Shown piece by piece: positions 16,518-25,607 of a stretch of DNA of 64,000 nucleotides. Under the pieces are notes generated by a model. That model saw only the letters and a program-made list of their open reading frames with translations, was not told the origin of the DNA and ran no database searches. The translations under genes and the position numbers were made by a program. Positions within the stretch are counted from its first letter, which is position 1, and every line of letters starts with the position of its first letter. Origin of the DNA: JAZKFT01 sp040386335 (GTDB lineage: Bacteria > Bacteroidota > Bacteroidia > Chitinophagales > Chitinophagaceae); the NCBI GenBank assembly GCA_040386335.1, contig JAZKFT010000045.1:62001-126000 (forward strand), read 5' to 3'.

Positions 16518-18548
16518 ATGAAAAAAGCCACTCTACTATTCTTTCTTTTTTCTTCTTCCATCCTTCTTGCACAGCAAAAAGATTATCCCATTCAATCTGT
16601 TGATTTTACACAGGTAAAATTGAACGATAAATTCTGGCTGCCTAGAATTGAGACCAACAGAACAGTGACTATTCCCGCATCTTTTGAGCGCTGTGAAAGT
16701 ACTGGCAGGGTTAAGAATTTTGTAATGGCGGCCGAAAAAAGCGGCAAGTTTTGTACGGTATATCCTTTTGATGATACTGACATTTATAAGACCATCGAAG
16801 GAGCGTCTTTTTCACTGGCTGTTCACCCAGATGCCAAACTGGAAGCCTATATAGATTCCCTGGTTACCATTGTAGGAAAAGCCCAGGAACCCGATGGTTA
16901 CCTATATACTGCAAGAACGATCGATCCGGCTCATCCCCACAATTGGGCCGGTAAGAACCGTTGGGAAAAAGAACGGGAACTCAGTCACGAACTTTATAAT
17001 TCAGGACATTTATACGAGGCGGCTGCCGCACATTACCTGGCCACCAAAAAGAAGAACCTGCTCAACATTGCACTGAAAAATGCCGATCTGGTTTGTTCTG
17101 TTTTTGGCCCCGGTAAAATCCTGGTAGCGCCGGGTCACGAGATCGTGGAAATGGGTTTGGTAAAACTGTATCGTATTACCGGCAAGCCGGAATATTTGTC
17201 CACCGCTAAATTTTTTATCGATGCACGCGGCCGCTATCCCGGCTACGATAAAAAGAGTACCGACTCCTGGAAAAATGGCTCTTACTGGCAGGATGCCAAA
17301 CCGGTAACCCAGGAAGATGAAGCCGTCGGCCATGCTGTACGCGCAGGATATCTATATGCCGCGGTTGCAGACGTAGCGGCACTTACAGGCGATGACAGCC
17401 TCCTGAAAGCCATTGACAAAATATGGAATAACGTAGTAGAAAAGAAGTTATATGTACAGGGCGGTATTGGAGCCATAGGAAGCGGGGAAAGGTTTGGTAA
17501 CAATTATGAACTGCCGAATGCAACAGCTTATAATGAAACCTGTGCCGCCATTGCGAATGTGTACTGGAACCAAAGAATGTTCCTGTTACATGGCGATTCA
17601 AAATATATTGATGTGCTGGAGAAATCGCTGTACAATGGATTGATCTCCGGCATTGGGCTGGATGGAAAATCATTCTTTTATACGAATGCCATGGAGGTGA
17701 GAAATGGGCATAATCATTCAAAACCCAATGGTTTTTCAAGTGGGAGCGTGGAGGCAACCCGTTCAGGATGGTTCGAGTGCAGTTGCTGTCCTACAAACCT
17801 GGCGCGGCTGATACCCTCCATTCCCGGGTATATGTATGCTCAAAAAGATGATAACCTCTATGTGAACCTGTTCATTAATGGAACGGCTGCCATTACCATC
17901 AATAAAAAAGCGTTAGAAATTGTTCAGGAAAATAACTACCCATGGGATGGCGCTTTGAAATTTACCATCAATTCAAAAAAGCCTGCGGCCTGTAACCTGT
18001 TGATTCGCATCCCCGGATGGGCACAGAATAGTGCGGTGCCATCGAATCTGTATACGTTTCAAAACAATAATACTGCCAAGCCAACTATTAAAGTAAATGG
18101 AGTAACGGTGGATTACAAGGTGCAAAATGGATACGCCATCGTTAGCAAGACATGGGGGAAAAATGATATCATTGAAGTAAACCTTCCAATGGATGTAAGA
18201 AGGGTAGCAGCGTTAGATAAACTTACTGATGATATTGGAAAAGTGGCCCTGCAACAAGGCCCTATTATTTACTGTGCTGAGTGGGTTGATAACAATGGCA
18301 AGACCAGCAATTTGGTGGTTCCGGCCAATACCAAATTTACAACTGAATTCAAGCCTGGTTTGCTGAATGGGGTGAACGTATTGAAAGCCGAAGTGCCTGC
18401 CGTTGTCATCAATAACGAAGAGAGTATTTCAACTGTCAAGCAACCATTTACTGCCATACCATATTATGCCTGGGCTAACCGCGGCAAGGGGGAGATGATG
18501 ATCTGGTTCCCGGAAAAGGTGAAAGGGATAGAGTTGTTGAGCAAGTAG
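16518..18548 (+). CDS. Secreted beta-L-arabinofuranosidase, glycoside hydrolase family 127
   Basis: The 676-residue enzyme starts with a signal peptide (MKKATLLFFLFSSSILLAQQ), so it acts in the periplasm or outside. It releases L-arabinose from arabinofuranosides, feeding the surrounding pathway. GH127 catalytic residues are clear: the acid/base E324 in 'SGERFGNN', the zinc-binding E340 and C342 in 'YNETCA', and the C423/C424 pair in 'FECSCCPTNLARL' that supplies the nucleophile and a zinc ligand. These positions are within about six residues of those in the bifidobacterial prototype HypBA1. An upstream in-frame CTG/ATG extension to 16473 is unlikely because it would precede the signal peptide. 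Confidence 0.93.
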   Translation: MKKATLLFFLFSSSILLAQQKDYPIQSVDFTQVKLNDKFWLPRIETNRTVTIPASFERCESTGRVKNFVMAAEKSGKFCTVYPFDDTDIYKTIEGASFSLAVHPDAKLEAYIDSLVTIVGKAQEPDGYLYTARTIDPAHPHNWAGKNRWEKERELSHELYNSGHLYEAAAAHYLATKKKNLLNIALKNADLVCSVFGPGKILVAPGHEIVEMGLVKLYRITGKPEYLSTAKFFIDARGRYPGYDKKSTDSWKNGSYWQDAKPVTQEDEAVGHAVRAGYLYAAVADVAALTGDDSLLKAIDKIWNNVVEKKLYVQGGIGAIGSGERFGNNYELPNATAYNETCAAIANVYWNQRMFLLHGDSKYIDVLEKSLYNGLISGIGLDGKSFFYTNAMEVRNGHNHSKPNGFSSGSVEATRSGWFECSCCPTNLARLIPSIPGYMYAQKDDNLYVNLFINGTAAITINKKALEIVQENNYPWDGALKFTINSKKPAACNLLIRIPGWAQNSAVPSNLYTFQNNNTAKPTIKVNGVTVDYKVQNGYAIVSKTWGKNDIIEVNLPMDVRRVAALDKLTDDIGKVALQQGPIIYCAEWVDNNGKTSNLVVPANTKFTTEFKPGLLNGVNVLKAEVPAVVINNEESISTVKQPFTAIPYYAWANRGKGEMMIWFPEKVKGIELLSK

Positions 18549-18698
18549 TCTGAACCGGGATTTGCGTGGATTAGTGGGATTAGGGGGATTAATGGGAATA
18601 AAAAGATGAATGGAATCAGATTCTAGGAATTTACCAGGATCGCATTAAAATAACAACATCGCTATAATCCTCAAAATCCACTCAAATCCAGGTTCAGA
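18549..18698. repeat. Intergenic hairpin with GGATT word arrays
   Basis: The outer arms TCTGAACCGGGATTTGCGTG and its near complement ending GGTTCAGA (18691-18698) are inverted copies. Inside, GGGATTAG-type words on the left face AATCCTC/AATCCAC words on the right. It begins two bases before the end of the stop-codon region of the GH127 gene and could act as a transcript-end structure. Confidence 0.65.
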
Positions 18699-18709
18699 CA
18701 AGAAAAAAA

Positions 18710-18743
18710 AATCATAAATCACAAATCATAAATCACAAATCAA
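18710..18743. repeat. AAATCATAAATCACA array before araA
   Basis: AAATCATA/AAATCACA units are repeated about four times and run directly into the araA start codon. They leave no Shine-Dalgarno sequence, which is common in Bacteroidota. Confidence 0.75.
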
Positions 18744-18744
18744 A

Positions 18745-20235
18745 ATGATTGATCTTAAACAATTCGAAGTGTGGTTCGTAACCGGCAGCCAGGATTTATA
18801 CGGTGAAGAAACCCTGAAGCAGGTGGCTGAACATTCCCAGGTAATCGCTGCGTCTTTTAACGATGCGCCGCAGGTTCCGGTTAAAGTGGTGTTTAAACCC
18901 ACGGTAAAATCGTCCGATGAAATCTATGCGGTTTGCCAGGAAGCTAATGTAGCAAAGGGTTGTATTGGTATCATTACCTGGATGCACACCTTTTCACCTG
19001 CCAAAATGTGGATTCGTGGTTTGAGCATTTTGCAAAAACCGATGCTGCACCTGCATACCCAATACAACCGGGATATTCCATGGGGTAGCATTGATATGGA
19101 CTTTATGAACCTCAACCAATCTGCTCACGGAGACCGTGAATTTGGCCACATGATGAGCCGGATGCGACTGAACCGGAAAGTGGTTGTAGGCCATTGGCAA
19201 AGTGAAGAGGTATTGAATAAGATCAATGAATGGAGCCGTACCGCAGCCGGATGGGCCGACTGGCAGGGTGCCAAATTTGTACGCTTTGGCGACAATATGC
19301 GTTTTGTAGCAGTAACCGATGGTGATAAAGTAGAGGCAGAATTAAAATTCGGATACAGTGTAAATACCTACGGCATCGGCGACCTTGTAAAAGTGATCAA
19401 TGAAACTACCGACGCACAAATAGATGCGATGGTCCAGGAATATTCCGACACTTATACGTTGGTTCCATCTCTATTGAAAGGCGGCGATCAGCACCAATCC
19501 TTACGCGAAGCAGCAAAGCAGGAAATAGGCATGGAAGCTTTTCTGAAAGCCGGTAATTACAAAGGGTATACCGATACTTTTGAAGACCTGCACGGTATGG
19601 TGCAATTGCCGGGTATCGCCTCACAACGCTTAATGGAAAAAGGTTACGGGTTTGGAGGCGAAGGTGATTGGAAGACTTCAGCCCTGGTACGTGCCATGAA
19701 AGTAATGGGCAGTGGGCTAAAAGGCGGCAATAGTTTTATGGAAGACTATACCTATCATTTTGACCCCGCAAATAGTTTGGTATTGGGTAGCCATATGCTC
19801 GAAATCTGTTCTTCCATTGCAGATGGAAAAGCGGCATGTGAAATTCATCCATTGGGAATTGGTGGAAAGGCCGATCCGGTGCGCCTGGTGTTTAATGTGG
19901 CGGCAGGTCCGGCGCTCAATGCATCTATTGTAGATTTGGGTAACCGCTTTCGCATGATCGTAAATACTGTGGATGCTGTAGCTCCGCATAATGAGTTACC
20001 AAAATTGCCTGTAGCAAGGGTGTTGTGGAAACCACATCCCACCATGGAAATTGGTTGTGCTGCATGGATATTGGCAGGTGGTGCACACCATACCAGCTAT
20101 AGCCAAAACCTCAATGCAGAACAAATGCAGGATTTTGCAGAAATGGCCGGTATCGAGTTTGTGCTGATTGGAAAAGATACCAACCTCTACCAATTTAAAA
20201 ATGAACTGAGATGGAACGATGCTTCATTTAAATAA
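18745..20235 (+). CDS. araA: L-arabinose isomerase
   Basis: The 496-residue enzyme interconverts L-arabinose and L-ribulose in the cytoplasm using Mn2+. Family hallmarks are the N-terminal 'FEVWFVTGSQDLYGEETL', 'MHTFSPAKMWIRGL', 'LHLHTQYNRDIPW', the metal-binding glutamate in 'GEGDWKTSALVRAMKVM', a second in 'GGNSFMEDYTYHF', and 'VLGSHMLEICSS' with the conserved His. The length equals that of typical bacterial AraA. It precedes the symporter gene by 72 bp and is probably cotranscribed with it. Only 'G' replaces the usual Ala in the GxGAEGDWKT motif. Confidence 0.97.
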   Translation: MIDLKQFEVWFVTGSQDLYGEETLKQVAEHSQVIAASFNDAPQVPVKVVFKPTVKSSDEIYAVCQEANVAKGCIGIITWMHTFSPAKMWIRGLSILQKPMLHLHTQYNRDIPWGSIDMDFMNLNQSAHGDREFGHMMSRMRLNRKVVVGHWQSEEVLNKINEWSRTAAGWADWQGAKFVRFGDNMRFVAVTDGDKVEAELKFGYSVNTYGIGDLVKVINETTDAQIDAMVQEYSDTYTLVPSLLKGGDQHQSLREAAKQEIGMEAFLKAGNYKGYTDTFEDLHGMVQLPGIASQRLMEKGYGFGGEGDWKTSALVRAMKVMGSGLKGGNSFMEDYTYHFDPANSLVLGSHMLEICSSIADGKAACEIHPLGIGGKADPVRLVFNVAAGPALNASIVDLGNRFRMIVNTVDAVAPHNELPKLPVARVLWKPHPTMEIGCAAWILAGGAHHTSYSQNLNAEQMQDFAEMAGIEFVLIGKDTNLYQFKNELRWNDASFK

Positions 20236-20307
20236 TACAATACCTTCCGACCGTAAACTCAATTCTTAAAACCAATTCTTCATTTCTAAAAAACGATTGT
20301 ACTGCTT

Positions 20308-22062
20308 ATGAACAGTCTGACAACCATTGACTATGTAGTGTTTGTGGTCTACTTTATTATTGTGGCCACCTATGGCATCTGGATCTACAACCGCAAAAAG
20401 AAGGCCAGCATGGATACCCATGATTTCTTCCTGGCAGAAGGTTCGCTTACCTGGTGGGCTATCGGGGCATCACTTATTGCCTCCAACATTAGTGCGGAAC
20501 AGTTTATAGGAATGAGCGGCGAGGGCTTTTTTGTGGGGGTAGCTGTTGCAGCTTACGAATGGATCGCAGCTGTAGCATTGATCATTATTGCGGTATGGTT
20601 TATCCCCATTTACCTCAAGAACAAGATTTACACCATGCCACAGTTCCTCAAAACGAGGTACAACGAAACGGTGGCATTGATCATGGCCATATTCTGGTTG
20701 TTTTTGTACGTTATCGTAAATTTTACATCCATTCTATACCTCGGCTCTGTAGCCATCGACGGGCTTTTGGGCGGTGGCTATTTGCACACGGTAATGATCG
20801 TGTTGATGGCGATGGCATTGTTTATCACGCTGGGTGGAATGAAGGTAATTGGTTACACCGATGTAATACAGGTGGCAGTACTCGTGATAGGCGGATTGGC
20901 CACGGTATACCTCGCCTTGCAGGTGGTGGATGAAAGGATCAATGAAGTAGCCAAAGGTGCAGGCAGTGCCATTACCGGTTTTAAAACATTGATGGTACAG
21001 GCACCGGATCATTTTCATATGATATTACCCAAACCGGATGTGACAACCACCACGATTAATATGCCCCAAAACCTGGATGTACAAAAATATGTGGTACTGC
21101 CAGGTATCGCCATGTATTTTGCCGGCCAATGGATCGTGAACCTTAACTACTGGGGCTGTAACCAATACATTACACAGCGTGCATTAGGTGCCAATCTTGA
21201 AACCGCACGTAAAGGCATCCTGTTTGCCGGTCTCATGAAATTAATGATGCCGATCATTGTAATGCTGCCCGGTATAGCTGCATGGGTATTGTTTAAAAAC
21301 AACCAGTTGCCGGAGTTGGCCAGTGGTGGTAAAGACGGAGCTTATTCAGCTATTCTAACCTTCCTTCCATCGGGTTTAAAAGGACTTTCTGTAGCTGCGC
21401 TTACCGCTGCTATTGTGGCTTCCCTTGCTGGCAAGGCGAACAGTATTTCTACCATCTACACGCTTGATATTTACAAGAAATATATTAACAAGGAAGCCGG
21501 TGAGAAAAAGATGGTTTGGACAGGCCGCATGACGATCGTGGTAGCCATGATCATTGCCATCCTCTTTACCTGGAAAGACTTGTTGGGTATTGGTGGTGAA
21601 GGTGGATTCACTTTTATCCAGAAATATACCGGATTTATCAGCCCGGGTGTATTTGCGATGTTTATACTCGGTTTCTTCTGGAAACGCACTACCGGAACTG
21701 CAGCATTGGTTGGAATGATCCTGGGTTTTGTACTAGCCATTTTCTTTAATAATTACGCTGTGGATATGTTTGGTAAAGAAACCTGGATGTACACGGCTTA
21801 TGAATACCAGAGTTATGCAACCAACCTGGTAACGGGCCAAAAAGAGGTAGTAACTCATGTGGAAATACCATTCCTTATTAATATGGGTTGGTCCTTTGTA
21901 CTTACGGTTCTTACGATGGTAGCTATCAGCCTGGCCGGGCCAAAAGTGAATCCAAAAGCATTTGAAATTGATAAGAGTATGTTTAAGGTAAGTCCAACAA
22001 CACTGACGCTTATCGTGGTAACATTAATTCTGCTTACGATGCTCTACGTTAAGTTCTGGTAA
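20308..22062 (+). CDS. Sodium:solute symporter (probable arabinose transporter)
   Basis: The 584-residue membrane protein belongs to the SSS family: about 14-15 hydrophobic segments, with the early conserved segment 'DFFLAEGSLTWWAIGASLIA', then 'NISAEQFIGMSGEGF' and the helix 'AALTAAIVASLAGKANSIST' that contributes to the sodium site. Similar proteins in Bacteroidota arabinose loci import the sugar with Na+. Its placement between araA and araR argues for L-arabinose, though other sugars cannot be excluded from sequence. A strong hairpin terminator follows 30 bp after its stop, closing the operon. Confidence 0.93.
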   Translation: MNSLTTIDYVVFVVYFIIVATYGIWIYNRKKKASMDTHDFFLAEGSLTWWAIGASLIASNISAEQFIGMSGEGFFVGVAVAAYEWIAAVALIIIAVWFIPIYLKNKIYTMPQFLKTRYNETVALIMAIFWLFLYVIVNFTSILYLGSVAIDGLLGGGYLHTVMIVLMAMALFITLGGMKVIGYTDVIQVAVLVIGGLATVYLALQVVDERINEVAKGAGSAITGFKTLMVQAPDHFHMILPKPDVTTTTINMPQNLDVQKYVVLPGIAMYFAGQWIVNLNYWGCNQYITQRALGANLETARKGILFAGLMKLMMPIIVMLPGIAAWVLFKNNQLPELASGGKDGAYSAILTFLPSGLKGLSVAALTAAIVASLAGKANSISTIYTLDIYKKYINKEAGEKKMVWTGRMTIVVAMIIAILFTWKDLLGIGGEGGFTFIQKYTGFISPGVFAMFILGFFWKRTTGTAALVGMILGFVLAIFFNNYAVDMFGKETWMYTAYEYQSYATNLVTGQKEVVTHVEIPFLINMGWSFVLTVLTMVAISLAGPKVNPKAFEIDKSMFKVSPTTLTLIVVTLILLTMLYVKFW

Positions 22063-22092
22063 TACACCGTTAAACAAAATTTTATAAAACAA

Positions 22093-22127
22093 GGAGTCGC
22101 ATTACTTTAATGCGGCTCCCTGCTTTT
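22093..22127 (+). terminator. Rho-independent terminator after the symporter gene
   Basis: A 12-bp stem (GGAGTCGCATTA / TAATGCGGCTCC, one wobble) with a CTT loop spans 22093-22119 and is followed by CTGCTTTT. It separates the catabolic genes from araR, which therefore needs its own promoter or read-through. Confidence 0.85.
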
Positions 22128-22159
22128 AAATTAAAAATCACCTGCAATTACACACTCAA

Positions 22160-22849
22160 ATGAGTCTATTACTTTATGAGAACCAGGAACGTATTTTGCT
22201 GGCAGTCGATTGTATTATTTTCGGCTTCGACGGTCAGCAATTGAAGGGACTGTTTATAAAAAGGGCCCTGGAACCCGAGATGGGTAAATGGTCGCTCATG
22301 GGCGGTTTTGTAAGACAGGATGAGGATGTAAATGCAGCGGCAGAAAGGGTTTTGAGTGAACTTACGGGACTGAGCAACGTGTATATGGAGCAGCTTTTTT
22401 GTTATGGCGATGTGGATCGCGACACGGCCGGTAGGGTGGTATCCATTGCTTATTTTGCATTGATAGATATTGCAACCCACAGCCAGGAATTATCGGATGA
22501 ACACAATGCCAAATGGGTGGACCTGGCAAATATGCCACCCCTTGTTTTCGACCATAAAAAAATGGTATTGGATGCCAAAGCAAGGCTGCAACAAAAGGTG
22601 GCCAACCATCCTATAGGTTTTGCTTTGTTGCCCGATAAATTTACCCTTCAGCAATTGCAAAGCCTGTACGAGGCGATTTACGAAACCACCTTCGACAAGC
22701 GGAATTTTACAAAGAAAATACTCTCCTTATCCATTCTCCAAAAGCTCGATGAGAAGGATAAGGCATCCAGCCGCAAAGGTGCTTTCTATTATATTTTTGA
22801 CGAAAAGAAATATAAGCAGCTTGATAACGAAGGGCTGAAATTTATTTGA
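22160..22849 (+). CDS. araR: NUDIX-fold transcriptional regulator of arabinose use (AraR/NrtR type)
   Basis: The 229-residue protein joins an N-terminal NUDIX domain to a C-terminal winged helix ('FTLQQLQSLYEAIYETTFDK', 'RNFTKKILSLSILQKL'). The Nudix box is degenerate: 'GGFVRQDEDVNAAAERVLSE' keeps the glycine, glutamate and arginine but lacks the REUxEE core. This is as expected for NrtR-family regulators that bind ligands rather than hydrolyse them. In Bacteroides, an AraR of this type represses arabinose genes and is relieved by L-arabinose. Its position after the arabinose genes supports the same role. The palindrome at 13509-13533 is the likely target. Confidence 0.88.
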   Translation: MSLLLYENQERILLAVDCIIFGFDGQQLKGLFIKRALEPEMGKWSLMGGFVRQDEDVNAAAERVLSELTGLSNVYMEQLFCYGDVDRDTAGRVVSIAYFALIDIATHSQELSDEHNAKWVDLANMPPLVFDHKKMVLDAKARLQQKVANHPIGFALLPDKFTLQQLQSLYEAIYETTFDKRNFTKKILSLSILQKLDEKDKASSRKGAFYYIFDEKKYKQLDNEGLKFI

Positions 22850-22860
22850 GTAGCTCTTCT

Positions 22861-25551
22861 TTAATTTCTTCTCTTAATATCGAGCTTCATCCCAGTCTTC
22901 ACAGTAACCGTCGCACCCGGCATCAGTTTCAAACTGCCGCAGGCTGCATTAAAATTTACCTGCGGAAAATTGCTAACCCCTGAATTGATAACTACATCCG
23001 TATTGCCATCCGGCAAAACGCCGCAGTTCCAGTTGGCAGGATTTTCCCAGGCCGTGCTGGCGTTTCCGGTCCAGCTTATCTCAAATTTTAACGTGTATTC
23101 AGGGCTATACGTGGTGCCGTTTATAAGACAGCGGAACTTGTAACCATTCATAGACAATGGCGCATTCTTTAATATCAGCGTGTCGGAACCAGTTCCGCTA
23201 TAAATCGCATTATTTCCAAGAAATACATAAGACCCTTCGCTGTTTTCCTGCCATTGGTAGGTATTGCCAGGGGTGGAATTACCACTTGCAAACAAGGTAT
23301 TGCTTCCCGGGCAAACCGGGGATCCGCTGGTGGGGTTGATGACGACCTGGGGAGTTGTTACCGTACAGCATGCGCCGCCATTTACCTGTGCCTTATAAGC
23401 ACCACCCTGCATAGGCGTATAACCAAGACTCTTACTTAATGTGAACTGCTGAACGCGATGGTTGAGCCGGTCGGCAACATACAAATTGCCTTTACTGTCA
23501 CCATTCAGGGCGGCGGGGCTGTTCAGTTGGCCTGGTCCGCTGCCGGCTTCATTTCCGCCTGCAATGGTGCTGGCCGTTGCCACACCCGGTGACCATTTTT
23601 GTATGCGGTGATTATTTTGATCAGCAACATAAACATCGCCACGACAGTCGACATATATACTTCTCGGTCCGTTCAATTGGTTAGCAGCATTGCCCGCACC
23701 ATTGCCGCCGGCAACCGTTGTGCCGGTTACTCCGTTGGCTTCCCATTTCTGCACCCTGTTGTTTACAAAATCATTTACATAAACATTTTGGGCGGCATCT
23801 ACGTACACGGCCGAGGCGTACCAGAGTTGGTTGCTGGCTGTGCCATTGCCATTACCTCCTGCAACGGTAACGCCTGACGGACTGCCAGGAGCAACCTTTT
23901 GGACCCGGTTATTGTTGGCATCGGCTACATAAACGTTACCCAGGGTGTCAACAAAAACACCATGCGGAAAATCGAGTTGATCAGCACCGGCCCCCTGGCC
24001 AGTCCCTCCTGCAACCGTGACCCCATTAGCAGCATTCGTTACCCATTTTTGGACCCGGTTATTGCCGGCATCTGCCACATATATGCTGCCGTTTTTGTCT
24101 ATAAAAACGCCGCGGGGATTATTGAGCTGATTGGCGGCAGAACCGCTTCCATTACCACCGGCCACGGTGATGCCCGCGGAGCTGCCAGGTGTAAACTTTT
24201 GCACACGATGGTTGCCGGCATCGGCTACATAGATATTACCCGTAGTGTCTGCAGTAACACTAAAAGGAGTGGACAGCTGATTAGCAGCATTTCCATTTCC
24301 ATTATTACCGGCAACACTTACTGCATTTTCCTGCCAGTTACCCGTTTGAGTTGTTACCATGTTTCCATTCAGGAACCAGTTGATACTGCTGATGCCGCTG
24401 CTGGCATTGGCAGTAATGGTGCCGCCTGTACAACAGGGGGCGTTAAGAGTGGCAGTAAATAAGTTGCAGGGAGGTGCTACTTTTTCTACAATACTCAGAT
24501 TGTCTATATATAGTGCATTGCCCCAATCCTGCCCTGACATAAAGTGTAAGCCGATATAATTTTTATTTGCCGCTGCCAGAAAATTGGCTTCAAATGTTTG
24601 ATAGGTATTGGGCCAGTAAGTTGTCGCACCGACAGCAGTCTGCATAGAAATAGCGTTGGGTGCAGATCCATAAGCGATTTCAAATGGATAGTCATTTACC
24701 GGCCGGTTATTGTAGCCCCGGTATTTAAAAGATATTTTGTATGTTTTACCAGGTGTAAAATTCAATGCCGGAAAAAAGAGCCAGGAATTAGTGTTGGCGG
24801 GATCGCCACCATAAGCATAAAAATGCAGGAAATTACTCCCCTGGTAAGCGGTACCCGTTCTGACAGACGCATTTAAATACCAGTTGGAATAGTTGGCTTT
24901 GTCATCAACGGTAAAGCATTTTGGTATTTCGCCAATGTCATCATTCTCAAAATCTTTTGTATAAGGTAATTCTAAAAGACCGCTGCAGTCATTTCCAGAT
25001 ATAACCGCCAGGTTATCTATCAATAAGCTACCGCTGGGGCCACCCGACTGGTAGAATATACCGATGTAATATTGCCCGGTTGGGGTGGAAAAGCCGTTAT
25101 TCAGTTGTCTGTAAGGGGATTATGAGGAACCATAATACTGATCATTCACAATTATTTTTGTCATTGAAGCCGGGTTTGGCGATGTGCCGTAGTAGATATC
25201 AAATCCGGCCCCATAAGTATCATTATGAAACATCCGGAAGTAAAATGACAGATTATAACGCTGGCCTGATACAAAATTCATTGCCGGTAAAAATACCCAA
25301 CCTTTAGTAAGAGGAATTGCAGAAATATCCAGATAGTTGGATCCCCGGTATGCAGAAGCGCCATTTTTAACGGCCACTGATATATTGCCCGTTACATTCT
25401 GGCTGGTGAAACATTGAGGAGGAATTCCTACTGTTTCATTTTCGAAATCATTGAAATAAGCCAAACTAACGGCAGTATTGCATTGGGCCAATATTTGTAA
25501 CGAAAAGCCGAGGCTTAATATCAGCCCGATGCAAAATGTTTTTCTGAACAT
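22861..25551 (-). pseudogene. Secreted NHL-propeller protein interrupted by one in-frame TAA
   Basis: Two open stretches, 25551-25123 and 25119-22861, lie in the same frame and are separated only by TAA at 25120-25122. Joined, they give an 895-position protein collinear with the paralog at 25608-31154. It has a signal peptide (MFRKTFCIGLILSLGFSLQILAQ), a choice-of-anchor-type jelly-roll domain ('FNDFENETVGIPPQCFT'), and a second such domain ('YTKDFENDDIGEIPKCFT'). Then come a six-bladed NHL propeller and the shared C-terminal domain ending 'VKTGMKLDIKRRN'. The 720-residue remainder has no further damage, so the stop is recent, a sequencing error, or bypassed. The function is probably surface binding; it is not an enzyme I recognise. 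Confidence 0.8.
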
Positions 25552-25574
25552 AGGAAGTGTTTTGGGTTGGGATT

Positions 25575-25582
25575 ACAAGATA
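25575..25582 (-). promoter_or_regulatory. Putative -7 element of the interrupted NHL gene
   Basis: On the minus strand TATCTTGT lies 23 bp before the ATG (25551). It falls in a roughly 40-bp stretch nearly identical to that upstream of the gene starting at 31154, which includes GTTTTGGGTTGGGAT on the plus strand. Confidence 0.4.
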
Positions 25583-25607
25583 GTATTTAACCCGAAATTT
25601 TCCCTAG

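Noticed and set aside
23599..24462. Plus-strand open frames across the NHL-repeat regions
   Set aside because: They repeat in phase with the NHL blades on the opposite strand and vanish outside them. They result from the repetitive Gly/Asn-rich coding sequence.
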